64,000 nucleotides of DNA, taken from positions 210,798 to 274,797 of the forward strand of contig KV918835.1 of the NCBI GenBank assembly GCA_002049455.2, written 5' to 3'. This DNA is from Porphyra umbilicalis (taxonomy: Eukaryota > Rhodophyta > Bangiophyceae > Bangiales > Bangiaceae). The position numbers and the translations under genes are program-made. The notes beneath the pieces were generated by a model. That model did not search any database, was not told the origin of the DNA, and was given only the letters and a program-made list of their open reading frames with translations. Numbering within the stretch: position 1 is the stretch's first letter; each line of letters begins with the position of its first letter. Of this stretch, positions 42,150-52,916 are shown piece after piece.

Positions 42150-43296
42150 ATGGTGTCCCTCAAGTGGGCAGCCGCCGCCGCCGTTGCCGCCGCCACCGTC
42201 ACGGTGGCCTCCGCCGCCCTGGGAACAAGGGCGTGAACTTTGCGGGCTACTTCCCGTCTGAAGACGTGTCGATGCAGGCGCGTGTGGACCTGGACATCAA
42301 GGCCATGATGGATGCGGGCACCATTGGGCCGCCGCCCGCCGGGTGTACACCCAAGGGAGAACTCCGAGGATGAGGAAGACGGGGCGGGCCTCGCAAAGAT
42401 CCAGGACTGGTCGACGCGGTTCAACAAGGCCGGCCTCCAGCGCACCGAGCCGGCGGCGATTGCTGGCAGGGCGTTTTGGGGGGACTGGGATTTCGCCAAC
42501 CGCCACCTGCTCGCCGTACTTGACGGGAAAAACTCCCCGAAGTATGGGCTGTATCGCACGGGGGCGTGGGCCAGAACCAACGCCGCCCGCAAGGAGATGG
42601 TCGAGAAGCTCACCAAGTACACCTTTGTGCCGCTGCAAGTCGGCTGGGAGCTGCTGCTGACCCTCACCGACTATGCCAGAAGGAGGAGGAGGCGCCGGAG
42701 CACTGGGACGAGGCGTGGGCCTACTATGCGGGCTCTCTGGAGAAAGGGTCGGGCAACGGCTTTTCGGCCTACGCGCTGGCGGAGAAGCGGGCCAAGAACT
42801 TTGGCACCATGGCCGCTGGCCGCTCTTCGGTCAACCGGCGGATTCTCCGTGCGATGAACGCCGGTAAGCGGCAGGTGCGGGCCAAGTCGGCTGGCGCCGG
42901 CCTCCTCAAGTCCGCCAAGTGCATCCGTGCGCTGCTGCTCGTCCCGTCCATCCAGGGCTGCCTCCGTTACTCGTACCGCGTGTCGTCGACGACGGCCACG
43001 TCGAGGCTCCCTAAGGAGGCAGCGGAAGCGTGGGCGTTTTGCGCGGCCGTCCTCCCCGCGCTCGCCCGCGCCAACGCCGGCGCCGCACAGCGGGTGCGCC
43101 AGCAGGTGTTCCTGTCGGGCGTCAAGCGCCCGAACTGGCCGATCGTGCGCGCGGCGTTTGGGGCGTCGACGTTGAACAAGATGGGCATCCGCTGCGCCGA
43201 CGTTGGCTCCTCAACGTCGAGTCGCCCAAGGCCGCCCACCCCGTGTGCAAGGACGGCAAGTTGACCAACAATCTGGCGGGCACCAACTTTTGCTAA
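42150..43296 (+). pseudogene. Fea1-family low-iron-inducible periplasmic protein, frameshifted
   Basis: ATG at 42150 (CACCATGG context) starts a clear signal peptide (MVSLKWAAAAAVAAATVTVA). Conserved Fea1 blocks follow: NKGVNFAGYF, VDLDIKAMMDAGTIGPPPAG, FNKAGLQRTEP, ILAVLDGKNSPKYG-type, KLTKYTFVPLQVGWELLL, HWDEAWAYYAGSLEKGSGNGF, YALAEKRAKNFGTM, LLLVPSIQGCLRYSYRV, AAFGASTLNKMGIRCADVG and a C-terminal PVCKDGKLTNN. Fea1 proteins are secreted and help algae take up iron; expression rises when iron is low. Four frame changes (about 42225, 42350, 42670 and 43200) break it. Either a decayed paralogue or a gene damaged by assembly indels. A TATA box lies 150 bp upstream. Confidence 0.85.
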
Positions 43297-43800
43297 CTAG
43301 ACGTCCACCTTGAGCTGGGTGGGGGGAGGGGAGGTGAGGTAGGCAGTACACGGCGGAGGGCATGGCAGGCGGGTGAGGGTCGGACAGGCCCAGGCAGCAC
43401 GGGCCCCGCGGGACATGTTCGTCGGCATAGGGAGACACTCATCTCTCAACGACCAACCAACAGCAACTCATGGATGAGCTCTTCTGACACAGTAATGACT
43501 CATAGGTGCAGGCCAGGGAGTGAAAAGGATCTGACTCATCAGGCAGTTCCTTTCGACTCGATAGGCCACGCCTTGCCCGTGGCGATGTGCGGCGGCGGCC
43601 GTGGGAAACAGCCGCCTTTCGGTGGAGCAGGCTGTCGTCCAGACCTTCCACCCTGGCCAGCACAGTCGCTCCTCACCCGACCGACCCTTGAGCATGGTGC
43701 TCTGCGTGGGCGCTCATGTGGGAGCACAGCAGCGCGGACCACCAAGCCGCCTGCAAGCGGCCTACGGCCCTCTCCTTGTAGTTCAGGACAACGGCGCGGA

Positions 43801-43806
43801 TATAAA
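43801..43806 (+). promoter_or_regulatory. TATA box upstream of the hydrolase gene
   Basis: TATAAA in GCGGATATAAAGTGCG, about 250 bp upstream of the ATG at 44054, and similar in context to the box at 41995. Confidence 0.45.
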
Positions 43807-44053
43807 GTGCGTCCTCGTTACAAGAGAATCGTTTACAAAAGAATATGGGTTGAGAATCTTCCATTTCAGTCCGTGTCGGCCATTTTTTATTCATATTGAG
43901 ACGAATCAGCGAGAACGCACTGTATCCATGAAGAATATCAATTATATTCATCACTGCGAGGCATACGCAGGTACAGTAGCCGCGGATGTGGCTTGCGCGT
44001 AGCTCGGAGCCGTCCCCACCCCGGCTTCCCCCGCGACCCCCCCCCCCCCCGCC

Positions 44054-45475
44054 ATGCCTCCCCCCACCGACGACGCGGCGCTGACGCGCCCCGCCCCCTT
44101 CGCTACACCCTCACCCCCGCCTTTTCCAGCAACACCGGCCCCGTCGTTGTGCTCATGTCCGGGTGGCCCGACCAGCCCGCCACGCTCTACGCGGGCCTCC
44201 TCTCCCGCCTCGTCGCCGCCGGGTATCGCCCCGCCCTCGTGGAGCTGCCGGGCTTTCCCCCCCCGCTGGTGGCACCGCTGCCGCCACGGTGGTGGGGGTG
44301 GGACACCCCGCAGGTGGTGGCCGGCTACGCTGCCGCGGTGCGGGCCATCCAAGCCGCCGCCGCCCCCGCCCCCGCCGCTGTTGGCGGCACCGCCGCGGGC
44401 GCGGGGGCGGGCGCGGCGCCGACCCCCCACCCGCCCCACCCGTCACGTTTGTCACGCACGATTGGGGGGCGGCCATGACGTGGCGCCTCGTCGAGGCGCA
44501 CCCAGACGTGGCCGCCGCCATTGTCGGCGCCGACGTGGGGGACGTCGGGCGCATCCGCTCGCCTGCGATGCTCCTCTTTTGCGCCTTGTACATGTCGGTG
44601 CTGGCGGCGCTGTTTGTGGTGGGCGGGCCGGTGGGGGACGCGGGCACCCGGTGGGTTGCGCGGCTGCTCGGCGCGCCGCACCCAGAGGCGGCCGCTGCGC
44701 GCATGAATGCGCTCTACTTTTGGACGGTGCGGGGGCAGATTAGCGCGGCGGTGCGCCGCGTGACTGGGGGGGGGGGGGGGGGCGTGGACGAGGGGGCGGG
44801 GGCCGGGGGGCTGGGGAGGGCCGCCATTCCCCGGCTCGGTCGCCGCGCAAGGACGTGCCGCCGGCATGCCCGGTGTTATACCTGTACGGGGAGCGAAAAA
44901 AGGTAAGGGTGGTGAGGGCGGGGCGGGGGCGGGCGGGAAGGACCCTGGGCAATGGCTGCGGTGGGGTGTGTGCTCTGTCGCTGCGTTGGTGGGCATGCTG
45001 GCCGCGCGGACGCGCAGCGATCTCGTCCGCTTGTTTTTTTTATTTGCCTGCCGCGTGTGTGGGTGGCGGCACGAACACCCGGCAGCGACTAACCAGCGGC
45101 GCGTTGCTTGCCCTGCTCAGTGTGGTGACCTGTGCGTGCATGTGCCGGCCGCTCTTCTCTGGTCGCGGCCGCCTCTTGTTGTCGTCTGGCCGACTCTGCG
45201 TTTCGCCCCCCACAGGGCTTTCAATACCACTCGGCCGAGTGGCTCGCCGCCCTGCGCGCGCGCCCCGACTGTGGGTGGTGCCCCTCGACGACTCGCATTG
45301 GCTCATGGCCGGGCCCGCCGCCGACGTGTACGAAGCGGCGGTCATGGAGTGGTTGGCGCGCACCCTTGGGGGCGGCGCATCTGCGCCGCTGCCGCCGCAC
45401 GGTGCGGCCGCGACGACGGCGGCGGCGGCGTCGGCAGCGGCGGCGGTCGCCGGTGAGTCCAAGAAGGAGCTTTGA
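44054..45475 (+). pseudogene. Alpha/beta hydrolase with one GT-AG intron, frameshifted
   Basis: Alpha/beta-hydrolase fold protein. ATG at 44054, then PVVVLMSGWPDQPATLYAGL (oxyanion-region strand), YRPALVELPGFPPP, TFVTHDWGAAMTWRLVEAHP (nucleophile-elbow region with the HDWG pattern of epoxide-hydrolase/dehalogenase relatives, Asp as nucleophile), MNALYFWTVRGQI, CPVLYLYGERKK, and after an intron FQYHSAEWLAALRARPDC and VVPLDDSHWLMAGPA with the catalytic His. The intron (44903-45215, GTAAGG...CCCACAG, phase 0) joins the two halves exactly where relatives continue. Frameshifts at about 44095, 44440, 44765 (17-G run) and 45285 break the frame. Two or three of these lie in G or C runs, so assembly error is a real alternative to a pseudogene. 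Substrate unknown. Confidence 0.75.
44903..45215 (+). other. Spliceosomal intron of the hydrolase gene
   Basis: Donor AAG|GTAAGG at 44903, acceptor CCCCACAG|G ending at 45215; 313 bp; phase 0. Splicing would join GERKK to GFQYHS, consistent with the usual strand-helix continuation of alpha/beta hydrolases. Confidence 0.75.
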
Positions 45476-46890
45476 AGGGCAACGGGGGTGCCATTCCCGC
45501 GCGCCGCACCCGGCGGCCACAGTGTGCGCGGAGAAAATATCCATGCACAGATGGGAGAGTAGCAGTGGAAGAGGGTGCCGGTAGAGACGTACCGGTCAGC
45601 AAAAGATCGTGCACGCCCTTTGCACTGCCTTCCCGCCCCCTCCTCCAATCCCACTCCCAGTATACGCCCTGCACGTACACAGGGTGACGATGAGGCACAC
45701 GTAGGGCCGTGTGTGCTCAGGGCGCTCGGGGTGGTGACCGCTGCGACGCACCGCCTGCAGCTTCTGTTTGTGACCATGACCCTGCCCGTCTACCTGGCCA
45801 TGTACCTCGACGTTGGTGGCTGCACGACGATGGAGTCGCTGCCGACAGGCTTTGCCAACCCAGACAGCAACAGCCAGTTCAGGTGTATGCGGGCGCGGCG
45901 GGGCTGTGAGGGGGGGATTTGCACCTCGGGGGGAGACGGGCGGGGCGTCCTCGACCCACTTGTGAGGTTGCTGACCGACCGCCTAGGGGCCGAGCCACTG
46001 TCCGAGGTGGGGGGGGAGGCGGGGGGATTGAGCGTGCTTGTGGACCCGGCTTCCCCATTGGGCCAGTAACGATGGCCTCCCCCGCCGCCTCTGCGCCCCC
46101 CGCCAACGACAACAACTCCGCCGTCTCTGCCTCTGCCGCCGCCGCCTACCGCCGCTGGGGCGAGCCCGTCACGCCCCATTCTCGTCTCACATGTCCCATT
46201 CTCGTCTCGTACGAGCGATTTTCTGTCTCTTACGAGCGATTTTCTGTCTCACACCTGGCTCATTGGGGCATTCGAGTCGAACATCGTCGCGAAAATGTAC
46301 CACGTACGGAGCACGTGATGGGGACTTGGCCAGCAGGATGGTCTGCGTCTGACGAGGATGGCACGAGACTGCAAGCGGAATAGCTGATTTCCAGTGAATT
46401 GTAGAACATTGTACAGTGAGTTCCTGATATACGGTCGGGGTTGATGTAATCAGATCCTTGCATGTTACAAAATTTGCCCCCTCCTGGACGCGGAGACGCA
46501 GGTCATTTCGGAAGCTATCATGTGGCTGGCGATCTTACGGCAGGAAGTCACTGTACTGACACTCTTTGCCTTGTCTCTGCACGAAAAACGAAGGGTCATC
46601 TGCCGGCACACTCGTGGTCTGCTCATCTGCCGCCACACTCATGGTCTGGCTGTGGACCTCGTCACTGCAGGCTCTCTGCGCCAGGTGTGACGAGGACACC
46701 GGGAGACGCTGCGGGCCCGTGACGAGGCCGCGTGCGACCTCGTCAAGTGGGCGCCTCCATTCAAGCAACGTCGGGAAGCTGGACCGGCGTCGCGCCGCTT
46801 AGTCTTTTTTTTCCCACGCCGCAGACGACACTCCCAACTGCGTGGATGCTCACCAGCGACAGGGGCACGGCACCCTCTCGCCCGTCGACC
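45476..46890. other. Unassigned stretch between hydrolase and GRDP genes
   Basis: A possible plus-strand exon near 45710-45890 reads VLRALGVVTAATHRLQLLFV followed by PVYLAMYLDVGGCTTMESLP and ends at a donor-like CAG|GTGTAT. It is unidentified. At 46170-46255 short direct repeats occur (CCCATTCTCGTCTC twice; ACGAGCGATTTTCTGTCTC twice). The rest holds nothing recognised. Confidence 0.45.
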
Positions 46891-49088
46891 ATGGAGGCGG
46901 ACTCGGCCCCCTCCGCTCTGAGCCTGCCGCCGCGCGCGGCGGCGCTACCCGCTGCGGCGGGGGCCCTGCGCGACCTCCTGCGCCGCGTCGACAGTACAGC
47001 GACGGTGCTGTGGCACGGTCCCGGTCTGACGACCGCCCTCCTGCGCTACCAAGAAGTGTTTTTGCCCATGTACGCGGCCCACCTGCACGCGACGGGGCGC
47101 GTTGTGCTCCACGGGCGGGCCGCCAAGAAGGCGGACGCGCTGATGGCGGCGGCGGCGACCGTGGCAGCGACCACGAGACGGACGGCACGCGCAGCTGCGG
47201 CGCGACCGCTGTCGGCGGAGGAGCATAACGCGTGGGCGTCGCTGTCGACCAAGACGGCGGGCGGGGTGGCGCACCCGCCGCCCCTGCCGCCGCTGGACGT
47301 TGCGTTTGTGTGGATGCTCGCGCGGCTCGACAACCGCGCCTACGCTGCGGATTGTCTGGGGACGTTTGGGGTGGAGCTTCCTGCTGGGGGAGGGTGGGCG
47401 GGCGCGGAGGGGACGCCCAACCACGGGGATGGCGTCGACGCGCCGGCCACCGCTGGCAGCGACTGCGGCGGGGAGGGCGTCGACTTGGCGGCGGCGTTGG
47501 ACCACGTGTGGGTTGGCAACGCCACAGAGCCCCGCGCCGTTACGGCGCGCCTGCAGTGGGTGTGCTTTGCCCAAGCGACGCGGGAGGTGGCCCACGCGGC
47601 GCGCAACGCAGCGGCGGCGGCGGCGGTCAAGGCGAAGGCGACAGCGCAGGGCTCTTGGTGGACCCGCCACATACGCGCCCCCCGCGCGGTGAGGTTGGCT
47701 CCGCCGCCGGTGCGGCGCACGCACACCCACTTTCTGCCCGGCTACCTGTGGCCGCCCACGAGCCTTTCGCCGTTGGTCAAGGGCACCGCTGGCCGCACTG
47801 GGTTTGGCGCAGACATGCCGGCGGGGTTTGTCACCCGCTTTGACTGGGCGCCCCGACCACGGGTGGCTGCCTTGGTCGCCGCCGCCGCGTCGCAGCGGCT
47901 CTTTTTAGCCGCCACCGTCGGTCCCCCCGGGCCGCTCGACACGTGGGCGGGGTTGGAGGCGGCGACCACCCGCTACGGGCGATACCTGGGCCTCGTCGCC
48001 TCCCCTGCCGCCGCCGACACCTTCCTCGTCCCGCCCGTGGATGTCGATCTCGTGTGGCACGCGCACCTCGCGTCGACGGCGGTGTACGCGGCGGACATGC
48101 AGGCGGTGCTCGGGCGCCCGCTGCACCACATTGCCGATGATGATAATCGGGCGGGCGGGCGCCTGCGGCAGGGCCGTGCCGCGACCGCCGCCCTGTGGGC
48201 CGCCGCGTACCCGTCCGACCCGTACCGCTGGCGCCGCAGCCGCGCGGGTGCCACTTCACCTGGCACGTCCGCCGCCGTCAAGACCGCCGTCAAGAAAGCG
48301 GCGGTCGTCGACAAGACGGCCATCAAGGCGGTGGCCTCCACCGCAGAAGGCAACCGTGGAGGTTACTGGCCACAAGGGGCCATCGATGTAGCACCACAAG
48401 CCGCCAAACTCGCTCTCGTTCTCCGCGTCCAGGCGGAAGCCGCCGCCGAAGCGGCCGCGGTGGTGCGCGCCGACGCCGCCATCGCCGCCGCCACCGCGTC
48501 CCCCTCTGCTGACGCCACCGCCGGCCGTGCCCGCAGCGGCGGTGCCCCCCCCCCCCCGCTTCACGCCGCGAGGCGCGCCTCCAGCGGTACGCCACCGAAA
48601 CGGCGCAGCGGACCGCCGAAGCCGCCGCCTGGCGCCGCCGCATCGGCCCCTCCGCCGTGCCCGGCGGTGGGTGGCCCGGCTTGTACGCGGTAGGCATGGT
48701 CGCCGCGCCGGGCGATTCGATCGCGGTCGCTTCGTGTTCGGCGTTTCAGGGGCCGGCCGCTGGGCGGGGGGGAGGGGGACACGCGGCCGTCCAAATGGGG
48801 GGATCATGGTTGGGTGTGGAGGCGGGGGGGCTGCCGCCGGGTGTGATGGGGGGGGGGGGAGGATGCGGTGCGGGGGTGGGTGCGGGGGGGAGGGGGCTGT
48901 GGCGGTGGCGGTGGGTGTGGCGGTGGGTGTGGCGGCTGCTAAAGCGCCCCACGCAGCGTGCCGGCCGCAACCGCCGCCGCGGCTGCCTCCGCGCGACGCG
49001 GCCGTCCGTGACGAGCGCCGACCGCTGCCGCCGCGGGTGTGGCGTGCCATCCGACAGGTGTTTGCTAGTCTCAACGTCGCTCCCCTAA
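46891..49088 (+). CDS. GRDP-like protein (DUF1399 / PF07173 type) with Gly-rich tail
   Basis: The ATG at 46891 (GACCATGG context) is preferred to upstream starts because the protein-like sequence begins there. Two copies of the family's core motif are visible: PLDVAFVWMLARLDNRAYAAD (about 47295) and VPPVDVDLVWHAHLASTAVY (about 48030), with PLHH following the second, as in GRDP proteins (PxxDIDLxWHxH). Between them is a LPGYLWPP block. The frame ends at 48693 unless it shifts at a 13-C run (48545-48557). One extra C would open QRYATETAQRTAEAAAWRRR and a Gly-rich tail to TAA at 49086, matching the Gly-rich C-terminus typical of GRDPs. GRDPs are linked to development and stress in plants; the biochemical role is unclear. 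Confidence 0.7.
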
Positions 49089-49094
49089 CCGTCA

Positions 49095-49650
49095 CGTGCT
49101 CTGAAGCGACTGTAACTCTGAAGCGCCTGTAGCTCTGAAGCGCCTGTACCTCTGTAGCGCCTGTAGCGCTGAAGCGCCTGTAGCTCTATAGCGCCTGTAG
49201 CTCTGTAGCGCCTGTAGCTCTGTAGCGCCTGTATCTCTGTGGCGCCTGTAGCTGTGTGGCGCCTGTAGCTGTGTGGTGCCTGTAGCTCTGTAGCGCCTGT
49301 AGCTCTGTGGTGCATGTAGCTGTGTGGTGCCTGTAGCTCTGTAGCGCCTGTAGCTCTGTAGCGCCTGTAGCTCTGTGGCGCCTGTAGCTGTGTGGTGCCT
49401 GCAGCTCTGTAGCGCCTGTAGCTCTGTAGCGCCTGTAGCTCTGTAGCGCCTGTAGCTCTGTAGCGCCTGTAGCTCTGGCGTCTGTAGCTCTGTTGCGCTT
49501 GTAGCTCTGTAGCGCCTGTAGCTCTGTAGCGCCTGTAGCTATGTAGCGCCTGTAGCTCTGTAGCGCCTGTAGCTCTGTAGCTGTTGTAGCTCTGTAGCGC
49601 CTGTAGCTCTGTAGCGCCTGTAGCTCTGTAGCTCTGTAGCTCAGTATCAC
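49095..49650 (-). repeat. 17-bp minisatellite, long open frames
   Basis: About 32 copies of TGTAGCTCTGTAGCGCC with point variants (GTGGCGCC, GTGGTGCC). Because 17 is not a multiple of three, every frame on one strand encodes the same 17-residue repeat, and the minus strand (GGCGCTACAGAGCTACA) has no stop, giving two overlapping frames of about 190-200 residues (Ala/Thr/Gln/Tyr/Arg repeats). No ATG context or flanking gene suggests expression. Confidence 0.93.
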
Positions 49651-49785
49651 CGTGCCTTGTTGCGACGTTTCTAGAATAATCCTTGAACGCCAAGAGCGTC
49701 GATTTCTATCGTAGTCCTCCGTGTATCGAACAGAGGTCGGGCCCAAATTTCGTTTTATAAACTATCCAGTGTGCACAAGAGAATC

Positions 49786-49919
49786 AACCAAAGGTTAATT
49801 CCCCGGCCTTTAGGACAGGGTGCTCTCAAAGTGTAGTGATGCACACATATACTTAGATCAAGGAACTTGTTCTCCGTTTCAGAGGTGGCAGTCTGCATTC
49901 GTGTCCTCAGGGATCTGAG
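49786..49919 (+). repeat. 3' end of the dispersed repeat family (copy 2)
   Basis: Homologous to the complement of 28556-28690. It encodes the tail PLGQGALKV followed by TAG, then the shared 3' UTR ending GGGATCTGAG. Only the last part of the element is present. Confidence 0.82.
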
Positions 49920-50003
49920 TGTGGGTACACGGCGAGAATCAAGAACATACGCAATGTAAGCGCAGTGCGCCTGACACCGACAGTCGCAGACCCCACCCTT
50001 ATG

Positions 50004-50095
50004 TAGGGATGAGCAACCGGCTCGTTTTCGGAAACTGGTTGAACCGGGTATTTGGTCATCCAGTTACCAGTTTAAAACCGGTTGCGAACAAATAC
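50004..50095 (+). repeat. hAT left terminal and subterminal repeats
   Basis: Terminal 17 bp are identical to the right end. Beyond that, AACTGGTTGAACCGG, CCAGTTACCAGTTT and AAACCGGTTGCG give clustered binding-type motifs in both orientations. Confidence 0.9.
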
Positions 50096-50297
50096 TATAC
50101 TTTGCGTATAAAATCAATGCATTGGATAGTTGTATACCTTCATTCCGAGATTTAACAACGTTCCGACGCCACCATTGCGGCTGTGTCGCCGGGACGTGCT
50201 GCTCCTTTCCCAACTGCTCGCCGTCCCAGCCCCTCCGTCCATTGAACGGCGCCCCCCATCACAGCCCCCGGCTCTCTCCACCAGGACAGCCATAACC

Positions 50298-52916
50298 ATG
50301 GCCAACACTCCGCTCCCCCCCTCACCCCCGACCCCGACGGACGGCGCGACCAACGAGCTGACGGTCCCCAGCGCTCCGGCAGCCACTGGTGGCACGGCTG
50401 CCAATGCGACCTCTCTGCCGCTGGCCCCTCGCTCGTCGTGGAAGCCACCGCAAGGGTGCCGCTGGGCTTCCGTGCCGTCGGGCCGACGAAAAAGCCGGGT
50501 CTATGACTACTACGTTGCCGAGTACAACAGTGCAGGCGTCATGGATTCTACTGCCTTTTTTTGCGTCCACGAGGACCATCTGGGGCACCCTTCTCGTGTG
50601 GCACATGCCAACGGGACCACCAACTTGAAGCGGCACGTACGGGACAAGCACGCAATTGAAGCCGAGCCCATCCTCCCTGTGCCCTCGCTCGCCGCGCAGG
50701 GCAATGCCGTCCAAGTTACTGATCAAGTCCACATCACGTCTTTTTTCGCGGCCAAGCCGGGCCCCTACCCGTCGGGGCACCCGACGCAGCAGAGATTCTA
50801 CGACGCCCAGGTCAATATGATCATCTCCACCCTGAGCCCGGAGGCGATTGTGGACAACCCCGCGTACGTGTCTATGATTGGGGTCGCCAATCCCCGCTTG
50901 TCAACACTGTCCCGGTTTTCCCTCTCTCGGGCTATCTCCATCAAGTGGGAGCGCCACATGGCTGTCGCGCGCGAGGAGCTGTCTCGCGTGCCCATCTGCC
51001 ACGTCAACTCTGACATGTGGACATCTATTGCCAACTAGCCGTTTGCTTCTTTTGTGGCGACCTGGCTGGACAACAAGTGGCGCCTGCGGACAGTGGTCCT
51101 GCGGTGCTGTGTCGTGGGCGGGCGGCACACAGCCACCGCTATTGCCGCCTTCCTTTTGCGCGTGGCTGAAGAGTTTAGCCTGCGGGAGAAAGTCGGTGTC
51201 GTACGCACAGATGGGGCAAGCAATTGCGTTGGTGCCGGTCGCGTGCTCGGCCGAGCCGCTGGTCGCGGTGCGCCTGTCGCCACTCGACGGAGCTCCGCGA
51301 GTGGTACGGACCGGGCGTTGGGCGGTGGCGGAATCCCGGGCGGCGGGGGCGGTGCCACCGGACCAGTCGGAAACGGGGGAGCACGCCGTGGGGGCGGCGC
51401 TACTGGACCCGATGGGCTCGAAGGTCCGGGTCGTCGCGCGTTGCCGGATCTCGACGATGCGGACGATGAAGGAGGCGATGGAGGTGACTTGGACGATGTC
51501 GGGTCTGATTGTGGGGACCCTGTCGAGCTCGGCCCTGACCTCGTTGAGTCGGGAGGCGATGGGTCAGGGACCGGCGGCGATGCAGCAGCCCTCGCAACCG
51601 AACGTGCGGACACCTTTTTCTCCGAAATACCTGCCGCCTTCCGGAACCGGCAGGCCGATCACGTGACTCGGGATGCCGCGTTCCTTTGGCAGCACGCCCG
51701 GTGTGCCACGCACACCCTGCAGCTGTCTGTGCGTAAGGGCCTGTCGGTGCCGATTGTGCGGTATTTGCTTGACAAGGTGCGGTTGGTGGGCAAGCTGTGC
51801 CGCACAAGTACCAACTTCCAGGAGGAAATGAGGCTGGCGGTCGAGTCTGAGGAGGCCCGTGCAGCGGCTCACGAGGGCAGAGAGCCGTTGGGCTCTGCGC
51901 TTCTCGCTTCCCGCTTGATCATCGACTGCCCCACCCGCTGGGGGTCGGCTGCTGTCATGCTTCGCCGGTTCCTTCGTGTCGGCGCAGCCGTGCCAGCTGC
52001 CCTGTCATCGTACTACCACTACACAGCGGTGCCGGCACGGAAGAAGCGCGTCGAGTGCCCAAGCTTCCAGGAGCAGGCAGCGCTTAAACAACTTGTTAAG
52101 TTTCTGGAGATATTGGAGAGCGCCTCCGCGAGCCTGGGGTCCGAGTCAACGTCGACGAGCCCCATGGAGGAGACGGTGTATTGGTATGTGCGCCGTGCCG
52201 CGGCTCCCCAGACGCTGGACTGCCAAGCCAGTACTTCATTCAAGTGCGCCGTGGTGGGCGACATGGCCACCCGCCGGGACCGAGAGCGTCTGGAAGGACC
52301 CAACCCCTGCTGGTTTGACATTCGTGTGGCGGCTGTGCTTCTCGACCCGTTCACCAACTCTTTTACATTCGGTGACAACCCATCAACTGCAGCCACGGCG
52401 CGGCACCGCGCCATCGACATCATTAGCTGGATGGTCGCGCGATCGCCAGATGCGACTTGAGCTGGGTCTGAGCGTGCGGGCGGCGGCCCAGCAGCGGGTG
52501 GCGGCGACGGTGGTGCCCCCCCCCCGACCAAGAAGAAGCGGACGTTTGCCTCTAGCTTACGCGCTTTTGCTGCTGAAGGAACGTTTGGAGAGGACAGCAA
52601 CAGTCCCTCTGTACGGTCGGATTCGGTATCTACTGTTCCCATTGAGACGGAGTGGGAAGCGTACATTGCCTTTTCTGTGGATACTGACTCGGAGGAGACT
52701 GCTTTTTCATGGTGGCTCCAGCATGAGCAGCTCTTCCCCCGAGTTTCTTTGGGAGCTCGCTACTTGCTGCCCATTCCTGCAACAAGCGTCGCCTCTGAGC
52801 GAGTGTTCTCCAAGGCAGGTCGTACAGTCACGAAGAGCCGGGCTCGATTGACTGGGGCCCTCGCGGAGAAGTATGTTGTACTGAATGACAATTTGCTACG
52901 AACCGCTAGCGAGTGA
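50298..52916 (+). pseudogene. hAT transposase, two in-frame stops
   Basis: The ATG at 50298 (ACCATGG) begins an 873-codon frame with no frameshift. N-terminus: a BED-like region (FFCVHEDH...NLKRHVRDKH, residues 88-118). Catalytic core: first Asp D239 in HVNSDMWTS, second Asp D305 in VRTDGASNCVG. Then come an unusual Gly/Asp-rich insert (about 330-430), the CATHTLQLSV motif (about 470), DCPTRWGS (about 545), and a C-terminal dimerisation domain with FSWWLQHEQLFPRVSLGARY and IPATSVASERVFSKAGR (about 800-860). TAG at codon 247 (51036-51038) lies directly after the first catalytic block, and TGA at codon 721 (52458-52460) lies before the dimerisation domain. Both are single-base-change stops. The last codon is followed by TGA at 52914. 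Confidence 0.92.

Noticed and set aside
49095-49650. CRISPR array
   Set aside because: No unique spacers; units are contiguous 17-mers, and the DNA is eukaryotic.
52505-52530. Frameshift of the hAT transposase at the 10-C run
   Set aside because: Codon counting shows that the frame runs straight through the C run into the dimerisation domain; only the TGA at 52458 interrupts.
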